From Pseudomonadota bacterium (GTDB lineage Bacteria > Pseudomonadota > Alphaproteobacteria > Rhizobiales > Beijerinckiaceae), in assembly GCA_023426505.1 (NCBI GenBank), contig JAFAAP010000110.1, positions 1 through 30,053 on the forward strand: a stretch of DNA of 30,053 bases. The letters are read 5' to 3'. This document shows positions 1 through 7,646 of this stretch, piece by piece. A program made the position numbers and the translations under genes. Position 1 is the first letter of the stretch, and the number at the start of each line of letters is the position of its first letter. Below the pieces are notes generated by a model. That model was not told the origin of the DNA and ran no database searches. It saw only the letters and a program-made list of their open reading frames with translations.

Positions 1-98
1 TCCCCGCAAGGGGGAGGGAAAAGGGGGAGCCATATCCTGCACCCGATCCCGGGCCCGGCTACGCCGCCCCGGAATGACGAACGCAGCTCTGTAACACC

Positions 99-602
99 TT
101 AAAGGCTCGCCGCCAAAGCCCGGGCCTTGCGGTGGTGGGCGTGGGCGATGGCGATGGCGAGCGCGTCCGCCGCGTCGGCCTTCTTGAAGTCGGCCTTGGG
201 GAGCAGGATCTTCACCATTGCCTGGACCTGGTCCTTCTCGGCGTGGCCGACGCCCACCACGGTCTTCTTGACCTGGTTGGCGCCGTACTCCGCCACCGGC
301 AGCCCGTGCAGGGCCGGGACCAGCAGGGACATGGCGCGGGCCTGTCCCAGCTTGAGCGTCGCCTGGGCGTCCTTGTTGACGAAGGTCTCCTCGACCGACA
401 CCTCGTCGGGCGTCCAGGTCCGGACCACGTCAGTGAGGCGGTCGTGGATCTGCTTGAGGCGCAGCGCCAGCTCCAGGTCCCCGTCCGAGGTCACGACCCC
501 GCAGGCCACGAAGGAGAGCTTCGTCCCCTCGACGGTGATGACCCCCCAGCCGGTGTTGCGCAGGCCGGGATCGAGGCCGAGGATGCGGACGCGCTCGCTC
601 AC
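99..602 (-). CDS. ruvC: Holliday junction endodeoxyribonuclease RuvC
   Basis: RuvC is the dimeric, Mg-dependent resolvase that nicks Holliday junctions loaded with RuvAB during recombination repair. The 167-residue product has the normal family length. The acidic catalytic residues are visible: Asp11 in GLDPGLRNTGWG, Glu71/Glu72 in VEETF, and Asp143/Asp146 in the C-terminal ADAADALAIAIAH helix. The start codon is GTG at 600-602, one base after the TGA of yebC, so the two are probably translationally coupled. ruvA and ruvB usually follow and would lie to the left of the window. The 98 bases from the stop codon to the left edge show no gene or clear terminator. Identification is secure from the sequence. 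Confidence 0.97.
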   Translation of the reverse strand: MSERVRILGLDPGLRNTGWGVITVEGTKLSFVACGVVTSDGDLELALRLKQIHDRLTDVVRTWTPDEVSVEETFVNKDAQATLKLGQARAMSLLVPALHGLPVAEYGANQVKKTVVGVGHAEKDQVQAMVKILLPKADFKKADAADALAIAIAHAHHRKARALAASL

Positions 603-603
603 A

Positions 604-1350
604 TCACCCCGCCATCTTCTGCATGAGGGCGTCGGAGAGCTCGAAATTGCCGTAGACGTTCTGGACGTCGTCGTGCTCCTCGAGGGTCTCCATGAGCTTC
701 ATGAGCTTCTCGCCCGCCTCGTCGTCGACGGCGACCGGGGTCTGGGGCTTCCAGACGAGCTTGGAGGCCTTCGGCTCGCCGAACTTCTCCTCGAGCGCCT
801 TGGTGACGTCGTTGAGGGAGGTCTGGTCGCAGTAGATCTCGTGGCCGTCCTCGGAGGAGACCACGTCGTCGGCGCCCGCCTCGATGGCGGCTTCCAGCAT
901 GGCGTCCGCATCGGCGGCCTCGGGACCGAACTCGACGAGGCCGACCCGGTCGAACATGAAGGAGACGGCGCCGGTCTCGGCGAGGTTGCCGCCGCTCTTG
1001 GTGAAGTAGGAGCGGATGTCGGAGGCCGTGCGGGTGCGGTTGTCCGTCATGGCCTCGACGATGATCGCCGCGCCGCCCGGGCCGTAGCCCTCGTAGCGGA
1101 TCTCCTCGTAGTTCTCGCCCTCGGCGCCCGCCGCCTTGTTGATGGCGCGCTGGATGTTGTCCTTGGGCATGTTCTCGGCCCGGGCCGCCAGGATGGCGGC
1201 GCGCAGGCGCGGGTTCATGTTGGGATCGGGGGTGCCCATCTTGGCCGCCACGGTGATTTCGCGGGCCAGCTTGGAAAACAGCTTGGAGCGCATCGCATCC
1301 TGGCGCCCCTTGCGGTGCATGATGTTCTTGAACTGTGAATGTCCGGCCAT
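604..1350 (-). CDS. yebC: YebC/PmpR (TACO1) family protein
   Basis: This is a full-length (248 aa) YebC/TACO1-family protein with the hallmark N-terminus MAGHSQFKNIMHRKGRQD, the central segment YEGYGPGGAAIIVEAMTDN and an acidic C-terminal region. Family members have been described as DNA-binding regulators (PmpR) and more recently as ribosome-associated factors that help translate difficult stretches such as polyproline. The sequence alone does not decide between these roles. The start ATG at 1348-1350 follows a GGAGG four bases upstream. It lies directly before ruvC, a linkage common in bacteria. A 110-base gap with no gene separates it from the upstream exoD-like gene. Confidence 0.95.
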   Translation of the reverse strand: MAGHSQFKNIMHRKGRQDAMRSKLFSKLAREITVAAKMGTPDPNMNPRLRAAILAARAENMPKDNIQRAINKAAGAEGENYEEIRYEGYGPGGAAIIVEAMTDNRTRTASDIRSYFTKSGGNLAETGAVSFMFDRVGLVEFGPEAADADAMLEAAIEAGADDVVSSEDGHEIYCDQTSLNDVTKALEEKFGEPKASKLVWKPQTPVAVDDEAGEKLMKLMETLEEHDDVQNVYGNFELSDALMQKMAG

Positions 1351-1460
1351 GGGGCCTCCGTGGTCACGGCCGAGAACGCCCTGATGTCCAGGGGCTCGTC
1401 AGGCCGGGGATGGTGTCGATGCCGGCTTATAAAACGCTGTTGCGCCGGAGGCAAAGCCCT

Positions 1461-2141
1461 TCAGAAGCCGAGCCAGGACATTCCGCTGACGAAGGCCGCA
1501 TGGATCAGGTGATAGGAGGCGCCGAGCACCGTCACCGTATAGGCCAGCCCCGCGATTCCGATGAGATAGCCCAGGAGCAGGAGGTAGCCGTCCTCCTCCA
1601 TTACGGCGATGGAGGCGATCACGAGGGCGATGGAGGGCGGGAAGTTGGTGCCCGGGAAGGGAATCAGCACCGACAGGGCCACCAGGAAGGCGAAGAGGCC
1701 GATCATCCGGTCGCCGACCACGTTGAAAAGCTGCGTCAGACGCGGCTTGCACCAGCTCTCGAGCCACCGCATCTTCGGCTCGGCCACGTCGATCAGGCGC
1801 TTGAACTTGGAGAGCGAGATCGTCCGCCGCCGGATGAAGCCCGGGAGCCAGGGATGCTTGTGGCCCAGCATCATCTGGATCCCGAAGATCAGGACCGGCG
1901 TGCCGACCACGCTGGCCACTCCGGGGGGCGCGGGGACGCAGTTGGGCAGGCTGAACAGGATCAGCACGAACCCGAAGGCGCGCTCCCCGAACGCCTCGAT
2001 GATCTCGCCGATGGAGACCGTCTCACTCTTGGCCGAATTGATCACGGCCCGCAGGACATCGGACGCGCTCTTATGCTCCAGCGCCTCCTCCACGGTCGAC
2101 CCGACATCCCGGTAGAGGCGCTTCTTCTGTTCGATATCCAC
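1461..2141 (-). CDS. ExoD-family membrane protein (exopolysaccharide synthesis)
   Basis: The protein matches the ExoD family (Rhizobium meliloti ExoD, linked to exopolysaccharide production and nodule invasion; biochemical role unknown). A soluble N-terminal part is followed by several hydrophobic segments: FGFVLILFSLPNCVPAPPG, GVASVVGTPVLIFGIQMMLG, IGLFAFLVALSVLIPFP and the C-terminal LLLLGYLIGIAGLAYTVTV. The proline-rich first and third segments are typical of the family. I place the start at GTG 2139-2141, which has GGAG seven bases upstream and gives 226 aa. A longer reading from TTG 2187-2189 (242 aa) has no ribosome binding site. It sits between ymdB and yebC in the same direction. No other polysaccharide gene is nearby, so its presence here looks like chance or lineage-specific placement. 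Confidence 0.85.
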   Translation of the reverse strand: MDIEQKKRLYRDVGSTVEEALEHKSASDVLRAVINSAKSETVSIGEIIEAFGERAFGFVLILFSLPNCVPAPPGVASVVGTPVLIFGIQMMLGHKHPWLPGFIRRRTISLSKFKRLIDVAEPKMRWLESWCKPRLTQLFNVVGDRMIGLFAFLVALSVLIPFPGTNFPPSIALVIASIAVMEEDGYLLLLGYLIGIAGLAYTVTVLGASYHLIHAAFVSGMSWLGF

Positions 2142-2216
2142 CTGAAATCTCCGTGACGGGACAGATGGGGACGTTTTGCGGCGCGCCAAGGGAGAAGGGC
2201 ACGAGAGCCTGGCGGT

Positions 2217-3038
2217 TCAGTCCCAGAAGCGGGGCCAGGATTCCTCGAGATGCGGCCCGAGCCGGAGCGCCGCCACCCGGACCGCGAGACCCGTGCGGTC
2301 GTCGGTCTCGACCGCGATGCCGGAAAGCGTTCCCTCTCCCATGGCGGGCTCCATGCGGGGCCCTGGGGTCTTCTGGAGGAAGCGGCGGATCGATTCCTCC
2401 TTCTGCATGCCGAGAACCGAATCGTAGTCGCCGCACATGCCCGCATCGGACATGTAGGCGGTGCCGCCGGCGAGCACCCGGTGATCGGCGGTCGGCACAT
2501 GGGTGTGGGTGCCGACCACGAGGCTGGCGCGCCCGTCGAGATGGTGGCCCATGGCCTCCTTCTCGGAGGTCGCCTCGGCATGGACGTCGACGATGACCGC
2601 ATCGGCCACCTGGCCCATGGGGCAGGCGTCGATCTCCCGGTCGACCGCCGCGAAGGGGTCGTCGAGGGCGTCCATGTAGAGCCGGCCCATGACGTTGATG
2701 ACGAGGACGCGCCGGCCCGTCTGGGTGTCGATGAGGTTCGCGCCCCGGCCGGGGGTGCCGGGCGGGTAGTTGACCGGCCGCAGGAGCCGCTGCTGGCGCT
2801 CGATGAAGACCAGGGTCTCGCGCTGGTCCCAGGAATGGTTGCCGAGCGTCACCGCGTCGGCGCCCGCGTTCAGCAGGTCGTCGCAGATGCCTTCCGTGAT
2901 GCCGAAGCCCCCGGCCGAGTTCTCGCCGTTGATGACCACGCAGTCGAGGCCCCAGCGCTCGCGCAAGGATGGCAACCGGTCGACCACCACGTTGCGGCCG
3001 GCCCGACCGACCACGTCGCCGAGGAAGAGAAGACGCAT
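2217..3038 (-). CDS. ymdB: YmdB-type metallophosphoesterase (TIGR00282 family)
   Basis: A 273-aa cytosolic phosphoesterase of the YmdB/DR1281 family, dinuclear metal enzymes; the Bacillus member hydrolyses 2',3'-cyclic nucleotides and affects biofilm and motility decisions. The metal ligands can be read in order: Asp8 in GDVVGR, Glu39/Asn40 in NGENSAGG, Asn67/His68 in GNHSWD, His153 in VDVHAEATSEKEAMG, and His178/His180 in VGTHTHVPTAD. The start ATG at 3036-3038 has AAGGAG at good spacing. It is 18 bases downstream of the cyclo-ligase gene and upstream of exoD/yebC, so the genes probably share a transcript. The family assignment is firm; the natural substrate in this organism is inferred. Confidence 0.92.
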   Translation of the reverse strand: MRLLFLGDVVGRAGRNVVVDRLPSLRERWGLDCVVINGENSAGGFGITEGICDDLLNAGADAVTLGNHSWDQRETLVFIERQQRLLRPVNYPPGTPGRGANLIDTQTGRRVLVINVMGRLYMDALDDPFAAVDREIDACPMGQVADAVIVDVHAEATSEKEAMGHHLDGRASLVVGTHTHVPTADHRVLAGGTAYMSDAGMCGDYDSVLGMQKEESIRRFLQKTPGPRMEPAMGEGTLSGIAVETDDRTGLAVRVAALRLGPHLEESWPRFWD

Positions 3039-3056
3039 GGGAACTCCTTGAAGGGC

Positions 3057-3632
3057 TCAGGTCCGGATGAGTTCGGATTCCGTGATGATGACATCGAGCA
3101 GGCGGTCGTGCGGTTCCACGGGAACCTGCTCGATCTCCTGAACCGCATAAGCGAGGCCGATGGTCAAGACCGGATGCTGGGCTTCGAGCGCCGCGATGGC
3201 CCGGTCGAAATGGCCCTTGCCGTAGCCGATGCGCCCGCCGCGCCGGTCGAAGGCCACGAGCGGCACGAGGAGGGCCACCGGGAACACCTCGGGGGCGTCC
3301 GGCCCCGGTTCGCGCACGCCGAAGCCGCCCTTCACGAGCACGTCGCCGGGCTGCCAGAGGCGCCAGCTCAGGTGGGGATGGAGGATCTGCGACAGCGCCA
3401 CGTCCTGCCCGCGGTCGAGCAGCGCCTCCATGAGCGGGCGCGGATCGACCTCGCTGCGGATCGGCCAGTAGCCGCCGACGGGCGAGGCATCCTTCAGGTC
3501 GGCAAGGGCCAGGGCCTGCTCGGCGATGGACCGGGCGGCGCCGTTCCGGAAGTCGGGGTCCAGGCCGTCGCGGCGGGCGAAGGCCTCGCTGCGCAGCCGG
3601 TCCTTGAGCTCGGGAGGGGATAGGAAAGACAT
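3057..3632 (-). CDS. fau: 5-formyltetrahydrofolate cyclo-ligase
   Basis: This enzyme (MTHFS, YgfA) uses ATP to convert 5-formyl-THF to 5,10-methenyl-THF, returning the inhibitory storage folate to the one-carbon pool. The C-terminal signature GRIGYGKGHFDRAI and the segment GGYWPIRSEVDPRPLM identify the family, and the length (191 aa) is normal. I choose ATG 3630-3632. A GTG at 3645-3647 would add five residues but lies inside the 3' arm of the predicted 6S RNA. Neither start has a clear Shine-Dalgarno sequence. The gene lies directly downstream of 6S RNA, the classic ssrS-ygfA arrangement of proteobacteria, and is probably read through from it. Confidence 0.94.
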   Translation of the reverse strand: MSFLSPPELKDRLRSEAFARRDGLDPDFRNGAARSIAEQALALADLKDASPVGGYWPIRSEVDPRPLMEALLDRGQDVALSQILHPHLSWRLWQPGDVLVKGGFGVREPGPDAPEVFPVALLVPLVAFDRRGGRIGYGKGHFDRAIAALEAQHPVLTIGLAYAVQEIEQVPVEPHDRLLDVIITESELIRT

Positions 3633-3634
3633 GA

Positions 3635-3787
3635 AGTGCGGAGCCACAAAAGCCGTCGGAGAAGCGATCCCGGGAACCTACAAAGTAGGTGGGCGCCGTA
3701 TGTCCCGGTCCACGGACCGGGTCAGGGACAGCTCCCTTCAGGATCGATAAGGCCCCGGGGAAATGAACTCCTGACGCGCCCCGCAGC
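3635..3787 (-). ncRNA. ssrS: 6S RNA
   Basis: 6S RNA binds the sigma-70 RNA polymerase holoenzyme as a mimic of an open promoter. The minus strand here folds like it. The outer stem pairs 3778-3785 (RNA TGCGGGGC) with 3637-3644 (GCTCCGCA), and 3768-3776 (CGTCAGGAG) with 3654-3661 (CTCCGACG). The apical hairpin pairs 3715-3721 with 3704-3710 (CCCGGTC/GACCGGG). A small ACCTAC/GTAGGT hairpin near 3676-3690 lies on the 3' side of the central region, as in many 6S RNAs. About 150 nt is the right size, and the position immediately upstream of the cyclo-ligase gene is the conserved one. Ends are approximate; no covariance model was run. Confidence 0.8.
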
Positions 3788-3848
3788 CCCGCCTTTCCTA
3801 TGTAGGGATGATGCGGGTCCGGGGGAAGGGGGAAACGGAGACGCTAGC

Positions 3849-4631
3849 CTAAATTTCACTGGGGCCCGACCGGCGCCGGTAATGGTACCGGTAGGCTTCC
3901 GTGGCGAAGCCCAAGCCTTGGTAAAGGCCCACCGCCGGCCTGTTGGCGGCCACCACCGGCACGCAGGCTCCCGTGGCCCCGCACCGGTCCGCCGCCCAGG
4001 CGAGGATCGCCGAGATCGTCCGCTGCGCCAGCCCCCGGCGCCGAAACGCGGGGTCGGTCGCCACCGAATTCACGCAGACGATGCCGTCGTGAACCGCTCC
4101 GAACGCCACGGAGGCAGTGCGTCCCTCCTCCGAAACCGATGCGAACACCGCCGGCACGGCGAGCGCGTCGAGGATCCGACGATGGACCTCGCGCGCCGCC
4201 CCTCCCTGACCTTGCAGCTGGCCGAGCGTTCGAAGCCATTCCTCCGTGGGGAATCCTTCGGTCAGCTCGACCTGGTGCGGGCGGTGCGCCCTCTCCCGGG
4301 AAAGATCCTGATACAGCACGCAGGTTTCGTCCTCCGGCGGATCGTAGCCCCGCCGATCGAGGACCGCGCCGATCGAGGACGGAGCCATCGAGGTCAGGCA
4401 GAAGACGGCCGGCAGCCCGTGCGCCTCGTAGATCCGTTCGCAGACCGCCACCTTCTCGCCCGCGCGCCTGCTTCCCGGGGACAGCACGTGCACGGAGTTC
4501 GCGCGGCGCGTGTATCCTTCCGCCAGCCGAAGAACCCAGCCATCGAGAACGATGGTGCGCAGGGCGGGCCAGCCGTTGAGGCAGGCCTCCTCCACGCTTC
4601 TGATCGTGGTGGTGGTCAGTCGTGTCGCCAT
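3849..4631 (-). CDS. GNAT-family N-acetyltransferase (two-domain)
   Basis: A 260-aa acetyltransferase. The C-terminal half (about residues 160-250) is a GNAT fold: the strand VCVNSVATDPAFRRRGLAQR contains the acetyl-CoA pyrophosphate loop (RRRGLA), followed by the typical VVAANRPAVGLYQGLGFATE segment. The N-terminal half (DGWVLRLAEGYTRRANSVH, then a charged stretch) resembles the degenerate first GNAT domain of tandem-GNAT proteins. The substrate cannot be predicted. The ATG at 4629-4631 has AGGAA upstream. The gene sits between zapA and 6S RNA, interrupting the usual zapA-ssrS-fau order. It could be co-transcribed with zapA, 15 bases upstream. Confidence 0.85.
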   Translation of the reverse strand: MATRLTTTTIRSVEEACLNGWPALRTIVLDGWVLRLAEGYTRRANSVHVLSPGSRRAGEKVAVCERIYEAHGLPAVFCLTSMAPSSIGAVLDRRGYDPPEDETCVLYQDLSRERAHRPHQVELTEGFPTEEWLRTLGQLQGQGGAAREVHRRILDALAVPAVFASVSEEGRTASVAFGAVHDGIVCVNSVATDPAFRRRGLAQRTISAILAWAADRCGATGACVPVVAANRPAVGLYQGLGFATEAYRYHYRRRSGPSEI

Positions 4632-4646
4632 GGTTCCTGCGCCAGC

Positions 4647-5015
4647 CTACCCCTGAACCGGCGTGTTGAGGCTCCGCGCCAACCGCTCGATCCGCTCGGC
4701 CACGTTCTGGACGCTTTCGGCGAACCGGGCCTCCGCGGCCTGAATGCGGTGGTCGCCTGCGGAGTAGAACCGGCGCATCTCGTCCATCTCGCGCTCCAGG
4801 GAGGCGATGCGCCGCCTCGCCTCGTGAAGCTCGTCCGCGAGGGTCAGGGCCGCCATGACGTGCAGGCGCATGTCGCCGATCTCGCCGGCCGCATTGCGCA
4901 TCTCCTCGATCCTCGCATCGAAGGCGGCCGCCAGGCCTTCGAGATGCGCCTCCTCCCCTTCGGCGCAGGCCATGCGGTAGGTCTTGCCGGCGATGGTCAC
5001 CGTCACCTGGGACAT
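4647..5015 (-). CDS. zapA: Cell division protein ZapA
   Basis: ZapA is a small cytoplasmic protein that cross-links FtsZ filaments and stabilises the Z ring. The 122-aa product begins MSQVTVTIAGKTYRMACAEG, the family's N-terminal beta-hairpin, followed by the helix HLEGLAAAFDARIEEMR and MRLHVMAALTLADELHEA. A long charged coiled-coil (about residues 65-110) serves for tetramerisation. The ATG at 5013-5015 is preceded by GGAGGG with good spacing. It starts two bases after the stop codon of the upstream DUF4164 gene, so the two are co-expressed and probably translationally coupled. Family and role are well supported. Confidence 0.93.
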   Translation of the reverse strand: MSQVTVTIAGKTYRMACAEGEEAHLEGLAAAFDARIEEMRNAAGEIGDMRLHVMAALTLADELHEARRRIASLEREMDEMRRFYSAGDHRIQAAEARFAESVQNVAERIERLARSLNTPVQG

Positions 5016-5017
5016 GC

Positions 5018-5311
5018 TCAGCCCTCCTCCGCCTGGGCTGCACCGGCCTGGGCGAGGACGGCTTGGACGGCGCCGATCGCGTCGCGCACGCGCCGGCTCA
5101 CGTCGTCGGTCGCGGCCTCGAACCGGTGCAGGCGCGTGACCGCGCCGTCGAGCTCCACGGCGAGCCGGGACCGGTCGTCCTGCATGAGCTGAAGCTCGGT
5201 CTCCAGATCGCCGCGACGGCGATCGGCCTCGAGACGGCGGGAGACGGAAGCCTCCAGCAGCCCAAGGGCCTTCTCAAGCCGTTTCATCGCATCGTCGAGG
5301 TTGGGGCTCAT
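5018..5311 (-). CDS. DUF4164 family coiled-coil protein
   Basis: A 97-aa, almost entirely helical protein with heptad-like spacing from about residue 5 to 85 (LDDAMKRLEKALGLLEASV, then LETELQLMQDDRSRLAVEL). It matches DUF4164, small coiled-coil proteins encoded just before zapA in many Hyphomicrobiales. No enzymatic motif, signal peptide or membrane segment is visible. The position directly upstream of zapA and the coiled-coil nature suggest a partner of ZapA or the Z ring; this is inference from context. The ATG at 5309-5311 has only a weak ribosome binding site. This is the first gene of the leftward block that runs to ruvC. Confidence 0.8.
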   Translation of the reverse strand: MSPNLDDAMKRLEKALGLLEASVSRRLEADRRRGDLETELQLMQDDRSRLAVELDGAVTRLHRFEAATDDVSRRVRDAIGAVQAVLAQAGAAQAEEG

Positions 5312-5340
5312 TGCATCATCCGGGATTCGGCCAAGACACT

Positions 5341-5390
5341 AGAGCATCGTGCGGAAAAGTGGACCCAGTTTTCCGCGCAGACGATACTCT
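5341..5390. repeat. REP-like palindromic repeat 1
   Basis: An imperfect 50-base inverted repeat. The left arm AGAGCATCGTGCGGAAAA pairs with the right arm TTTTCCGCGCAGACGATACTCT, with a short central spacer. It lies in the 274-base gap between the divergent DUF4164 gene and tkt. Similar GCGGAAAAGTGGACC palindromes are familiar as dispersed intergenic repeats in Hyphomicrobiales genomes, which I recall rather than have searched. Confidence 0.7.
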
Positions 5391-5401
5391 CATTCAAGGA
5401 G

Positions 5402-5454
5402 AAAGCATCGGATGGGTCCCAAAAGTGCAAATCCACTTTTGGGTCCGATGCTTT
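5402..5454. repeat. REP-like palindromic repeat 2
   Basis: A second, nearly perfect inverted repeat only 11 bases after the first. AAAGCATCGGA / TCCGATGCTTT form the outer arms and GGGTCCCAAAAGTG / CCACTTTTGGGTCC the inner arms, with a loop of about 5 bases. It shares the GCATCG...AAAAGTG...CACTTTT architecture of the first repeat but has a different inner sequence. It could act as a transcript barrier between the divergent genes or be a passive REP-type element. Confidence 0.75.
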
Positions 5455-5585
5455 GGCCCCCGGCCCCGCAGCGGCAACGGTCCTGCGGGATTTAACCGGT
5501 TGCGGCCTTTGACTCGCCCCTCCCCCGTGTTAAGGAGCCCTCGCTTTTTGGATGGGCTCGGCCCCGGAGGCCGCCCGCAAGACCT

Positions 5586-7601
5586 GTGGAACACGCCGTG
5601 CAAGATACCGTCCCCGCCGATCGCGTCACCCATTCCGATCTGGCGAACGCCGTGCGCGTCCTCGCCATGGACGCAGTGGAGCAAGCGAAATCCGGCCATC
5701 CGGGCCTCCCCATGGGCGCCGCCGACATGGCGACAGTGCTCTTCACCAAGTTCCTGAAATACGACGCCGCCGATCCGGCTTGGCCCGACCGCGACCGCTT
5801 CGTGCTCTCCGCCGGCCACGGCTCGATGCTGCTCTACGCCCTTCTCCACCTGACGGGCGTGAAGGGCATGACGGTCGAGGAGCTCAAGCGCTTCCGCCAG
5901 CTCGATTCCAAGACCCCGGGCCACCCCGAGAACTTCATGACCCCCGGCGTCGAGACGACGACCGGCCCGCTGGGCCAGGGCATCGCCACCGCGGTCGGCA
6001 TGGCCATCGCCGAGCGGATGCTCAACGCCGAGTACGGTGACGACCTCGTCGACCACCGCACCTACGTGATCGCCTCGGACGGCGACCTGATGGAGGGCAT
6101 CAGCCAGGAGGCGATCGCGCTTGCGGGCCACCTGAAGCTCAGCCGCCTCATCGTGCTCTTCGACGACAACGGCATCTCCATCGACGGCCCGCTCTCGCTT
6201 TCCGATTCCGTCGACCAGGTGAAGCGCTTCGAGGCCGCCGGCTGGCGCGCCGTGCGCGTGGACGGCCACGACCCGCAGGCCATCGGCCGCGCCCTCTCGC
6301 GCGCGCAGAAGTCGGACCGCCCGACGCTCATCGCCTGCCGGACCACCATCGGCTACGGCGCGCCCAAGAAGGCCGGCACCTCCAAGGCCCACGGCGAGCC
6401 CCTCGGGGCCGAGGAGCTGGCCGGCGCCAAGGCCGCCTACGGCTGGAGCTCCGCCCCGTTCGAGCTGCCCGAGACCATCCGCGACGCCTGGGCCGAGGCC
6501 GGCAGGAAGGGCCGCCGCCAGCGCAAGGCTTGGGCCGACCGCCTGAAGGCGCTGCCCGAGGACAAGCGCGCCGAGTTCGAGCGCCGCGTCAACGGCGTGC
6601 GCCCGCAGGGCCTCTCCGCCGCGGTGGCCAAGCTGAAGGAGCGGCTGATCGCCGAGCCGCAGAACGTCGCCACCCGCAAGGCGAGCGAGATCGCCCTCGA
6701 GGTCCTGACCGAGGCGGTGCCGGAGCTGGTGCTGGGCTCGGCCGACCTGACACCGTCGAACAACACCAAGACCAAGAATCTCACCGCCATCTCGCCCGGC
6801 TCCTATGCGGGCCGCTACATCCACTACGGCATCCGCGAGCACGGCATGGCGGCGGCCATGAACGGCATGGCGCTCCACGGCGGCCTCGTGCCGGCCGGGG
6901 CCACCTTCCTGGTCTTCGCCGACTACGCGCGGCCCGCCATGCGCATCGCGGCGCTGTCCGGCATTCCGGTCGTCTACGTGATGACCCACGACTCGATCGG
7001 CCTCGGCGAGGACGGCCCGACCCACCAGCCTGTGGAGCACCTGGCGTCCCTGCGTGCCATGCCGAAGATGCACGTGTTCCGCCCGGCCGACGCGGTGGAG
7101 ACCGCCGAGTGCTGGCAGCTGGCGCTGGAGCGCACCGACGGCCCGAGCCTGCTGGCCCTCACCCGCCAGAACCTGCCGCAGGTCCGCCGGGAGGCCTCCG
7201 CCGAGAACCTCTCGGCCACAGGCGCCTACGAGATCTCGCCGGCTGAAGGAAAGGCCCGCGCCACGATCTTCGCCTCAGGGAGCGAGGTCGAGATCGCGCT
7301 GGCGGCCCAGAAGCTGCTGAGTGAACAAAGCTTCGCCGTTCGCGTTGTCTCGGTGCCCTCGCTCGACCTCTTCCTGGCCCAGCCCGAGAAAGTCCGCGCG
7401 CGCATCATCGGCGATGCGCCGGTCAAGGTCGCGGTCGAGGCCGCCGTGCGCTTCGGCTGGGACTCGGTCATCGGCTCCGACGGAATCTTCGTCGGCATGC
7501 ATGGGTTCGGCGCGAGCGCGCCCTACAAGGATCTCTACCGGCACTTCGGCATTACCGCCGAAGCGGTCGCCGAGAAGGTCCTCAGAACGCATAATCTCTG
7601 A
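5586..7601 (+). CDS. tkt: Transketolase
   Basis: Transketolase is a thiamine-diphosphate enzyme moving two-carbon units between sugar phosphates in the pentose phosphate and Calvin pathways. The 671-aa length is typical. Visible features: His38 in KSGHPGLPMG, the substrate-binding AGHGSM (77-81), the ThDP motif SDGDLMEG...FDDNG (164-195), the catalytic Glu418 in GIREHGMAAAMNG, and a C-terminal domain with SEVEIALAAQ. I use GTG 5586 as the start; GTG 5598 is an alternative, and the GGAGG at 5566-5570 is rather far from both. It is first in a tkt-gap-pgk-fba cluster, so it likely supports both glycolysis/gluconeogenesis and pentose cycling. Confidence 0.95.
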   Translation: MEHAVQDTVPADRVTHSDLANAVRVLAMDAVEQAKSGHPGLPMGAADMATVLFTKFLKYDAADPAWPDRDRFVLSAGHGSMLLYALLHLTGVKGMTVEELKRFRQLDSKTPGHPENFMTPGVETTTGPLGQGIATAVGMAIAERMLNAEYGDDLVDHRTYVIASDGDLMEGISQEAIALAGHLKLSRLIVLFDDNGISIDGPLSLSDSVDQVKRFEAAGWRAVRVDGHDPQAIGRALSRAQKSDRPTLIACRTTIGYGAPKKAGTSKAHGEPLGAEELAGAKAAYGWSSAPFELPETIRDAWAEAGRKGRRQRKAWADRLKALPEDKRAEFERRVNGVRPQGLSAAVAKLKERLIAEPQNVATRKASEIALEVLTEAVPELVLGSADLTPSNNTKTKNLTAISPGSYAGRYIHYGIREHGMAAAMNGMALHGGLVPAGATFLVFADYARPAMRIAALSGIPVVYVMTHDSIGLGEDGPTHQPVEHLASLRAMPKMHVFRPADAVETAECWQLALERTDGPSLLALTRQNLPQVRREASAENLSATGAYEISPAEGKARATIFASGSEVEIALAAQKLLSEQSFAVRVVSVPSLDLFLAQPEKVRARIIGDAPVKVAVEAAVRFGWDSVIGSDGIFVGMHGFGASAPYKDLYRHFGITAEAVAEKVLRTHNL

Positions 7602-7646
7602 GACTCGGGACATCCTGAGCCTCGCCGCACAAAGGGAGCACAGACT

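Noticed and set aside
5394..7073. A long minus-strand open frame (559 codons) opposite tkt
   Set aside because: It is a mirror of a well-conserved gene in high-GC DNA, has no family similarity, and is rich in His/Arg/Gly/Ala as such shadows are.
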